This document shows positions 6,092 through 7,389 of a stretch of 7,389 nt of DNA, one piece after another. Under the pieces are notes generated by a model that saw nothing but the letters and a program-made list of their open reading frames with translations, was not told the DNA's origin and searched no databases. The translations under genes and the position numbers were made by a program. Source of the stretch: Acidobacteriota bacterium (lineage in GTDB: Bacteria; Acidobacteriota; UBA890; WLXD01); assembly GCA_022571615.1 (NCBI GenBank), contig JACZXM010000134.1:1-7389 (forward strand). The letters are read 5' to 3'. How positions within the stretch are numbered: the stretch's first letter is position 1; each line of letters opens with the position of its first letter.

Positions 6092-7389
6092 ACGACGATG
6101 TTCAACTTCGGCTCCTGGCCCTTGCGGGCGGCGATGAAGATCGCCTTGCGGGCTCGGCCCCTTGCAAATACCGCTGCGCACCTGGCGTCGCCAAGCCAAG
6201 TCGCCGCGCCTCTTCCTCACCAATTCCAGCCGCGACTTCCAGCCGCGCACGCACTTTACCATTCACCAGCACGACCAACGTCACCAGATCCTCGGCTGCC
6301 TTGGCGGGGTCGTGCTCCGGCCACGGCTGCTGGTGGATACTGAATGGGCTTCCGGTACGCTCCCACAGCTCCTCGGCGATGAAGGGCGTGAAAGGCGCCA
6401 TGAGTCGCAACAGGACGCTCACAGTGTAGCCCCAGGCCTCGGCTCCGAGCCCGCCGGACCGCAGCGTGGCACGGAAATCGTTGCGGAACGCCATCAGGGC
6501 CGCGATCGCTGTGTTGAAGCGGAAGGTCTCGAGGCCCGTCTGCACCTTGTCGATGGCCTGGTGCAATCGACGTTCGAGTTGTCGCTCTGGGTCGCGCTCT
6601 CCGGCGCCCTGTGGAGGCCCGCCGGCAATCATCTCCCAGCTATCGGCAAGCCAGCGCACCACGCCCTGGATCCCGCTACTGTCCCAGGGTCCTCCTTTTT
6701 GCCAATCGAACCCGAACATCAGGTAGGCGCGGACCACGTCGGTCCCATGTCGACGAACCCATTCATCCGGGTTCACCACGTTGCCCTTGCTCTTGGACAT
6801 CCGCTGTACTTCCAGATGATGGCGCAGGTGGGTCACCGTGCACTGCCCCTCGACGGTCGGGATCTCGAACTTCGTATCCGGCCCGACCTGGATCGTGATC
6901 TGGGCGCCCCCCCGTGTTCGTACCGTCAGCACATTCTCCGTCCGCCGCATGATCTCGCCCACCACATCGGTGTTGCCGACATCCTCGGCGTCGGAGTCGA
7001 TGACGCGAATCCACCGCGCTTGCAGGACGTTGTCTACGCGCTCTCCGCGCACCGCGATGGTGTCCCCCGGGCGCTCCTCGCCCAGTACCTGCCCCTGGTT
7101 ACGGAGCAGGATCATCGGCTCATCGAACAGTTCCTCCGGATCGCGGCCGTGGGCACGCATCGCCTCCTCGGTCGACTTGAATACGCTCAGATCTCGCATC
7201 GCCTTGGTGAAGAACCGCGTGTACATCAGGTGCAAAGTGGCGTGCTCGGTTCCGCCCGTGTAGACATCGACCGGGAGCCAATAGGCCGCCTCCTCGGGAT
7301 CGAACGGTCCGGCATCGAAACCAGGGCTCAGGTAGCGGTACTGGTACCATGAGGAGCACACGAAGGTATCCATCGTGTCCGTCTCCCTC
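6088..7389 (-). CDS. leuS: Leucyl-tRNA synthetase, 3' part, with a frame break near the end
   Basis: LeuRS charges tRNA-Leu with leucine in the cytoplasm. The window holds the C-terminal half; the 5' part lies beyond 7389, and the frame is open to the edge with RETDTMDTFVCSSWY. Class I features visible are YTGGTEHATLHLMYTRF, NQGQVLG, the KMSKS loop as RMSKSKGNVVNPDE, the GTDVVRAYLMF helix, the anticodon-binding domain ending MAPFTPFIAEELWE, and the C-terminal VLVNGKVRARLEV. About 90 residues lie between NQGQVLG and MSKSK, where other LeuRSs carry a shorter leucyl-specific domain. The frame as read ends at a TGA at 6102-6104 after an unusual Ser/Arg/Pro tail (SSSPPARARSRS). The expected ending, RARKAIF...PKLNIVV, is in another frame and stops with TAG at 6088-6090; the switch must occur near the G4 run at 6158-6161. 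The coordinates given assume the corrected end. It leads the leuS-lptE-holA cluster. Confidence 0.95.

Noticed and set aside
6162..7352. A 396-codon open frame on the plus strand opposite leuS
   Set aside because: It is an antisense shadow of a well-supported synthetase gene, with no ribosome-binding site or family motif that I recognise.

Overview
The window is a GC-rich (mid-60s percent by eye) stretch of bacterial chromosome carrying eight housekeeping genes and almost no intergenic DNA. A gene for an LptE-type outer-membrane lipoprotein points to a diderm (Gram-negative) host. The LeuS and LptE sequences and the gene order leuS-lptE-holA / rpsT / murJ-dtd-xer-cca do not look like enterobacteria. 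They would fit a deep-branching phylum such as Gemmatimonadota or a relative. That placement is an inference from memory of similar gene orders and is not proven here.

Layout from right to left, minus strand unless stated: the 3' part of leuS (leucyl-tRNA synthetase, entering from beyond base 7389); lptE (LPS-assembly lipoprotein); holA (DNA polymerase III delta subunit); rpsT (ribosomal protein S20), alone on the plus strand; then a tightly packed four-gene unit, murJ (lipid II flippase), dtd (D-aminoacyl-tRNA deacylase), a XerD/XerC-type tyrosine recombinase, and a CCA-adding enzyme/poly(A) polymerase family gene that runs off the left edge at base 1. The junctions in the last unit are stop/start overlaps (ATGA at murJ/dtd and xerD/cca, an 8-base overlap at dtd/xerD), which suggests one transcript with coupled translation. 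There are no RNA genes, insertion sequences, CRISPR arrays or phage genes that I can support.

Functionally the genes cover tRNA charging and quality control (leuS, dtd, cca), envelope biogenesis (lptE, murJ), chromosome replication and dimer resolution (holA, xerD) and ribosome assembly (rpsT). This is ordinary core-genome content, and I found no evidence of a new defence, mobile or biosynthetic system. Four points deserve a second look. The last 22 residues expected for LeuS lie in a different frame from the rest of the gene. A 28-base, partly palindromic sequence occurs twice, 91 bases apart, over the leuS stop and the lptE start. The plus-strand rpsT is wedged between two minus-strand operons with almost no spacer, and its best promoter lies inside murJ. 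LeuS and HolA carry insertions.
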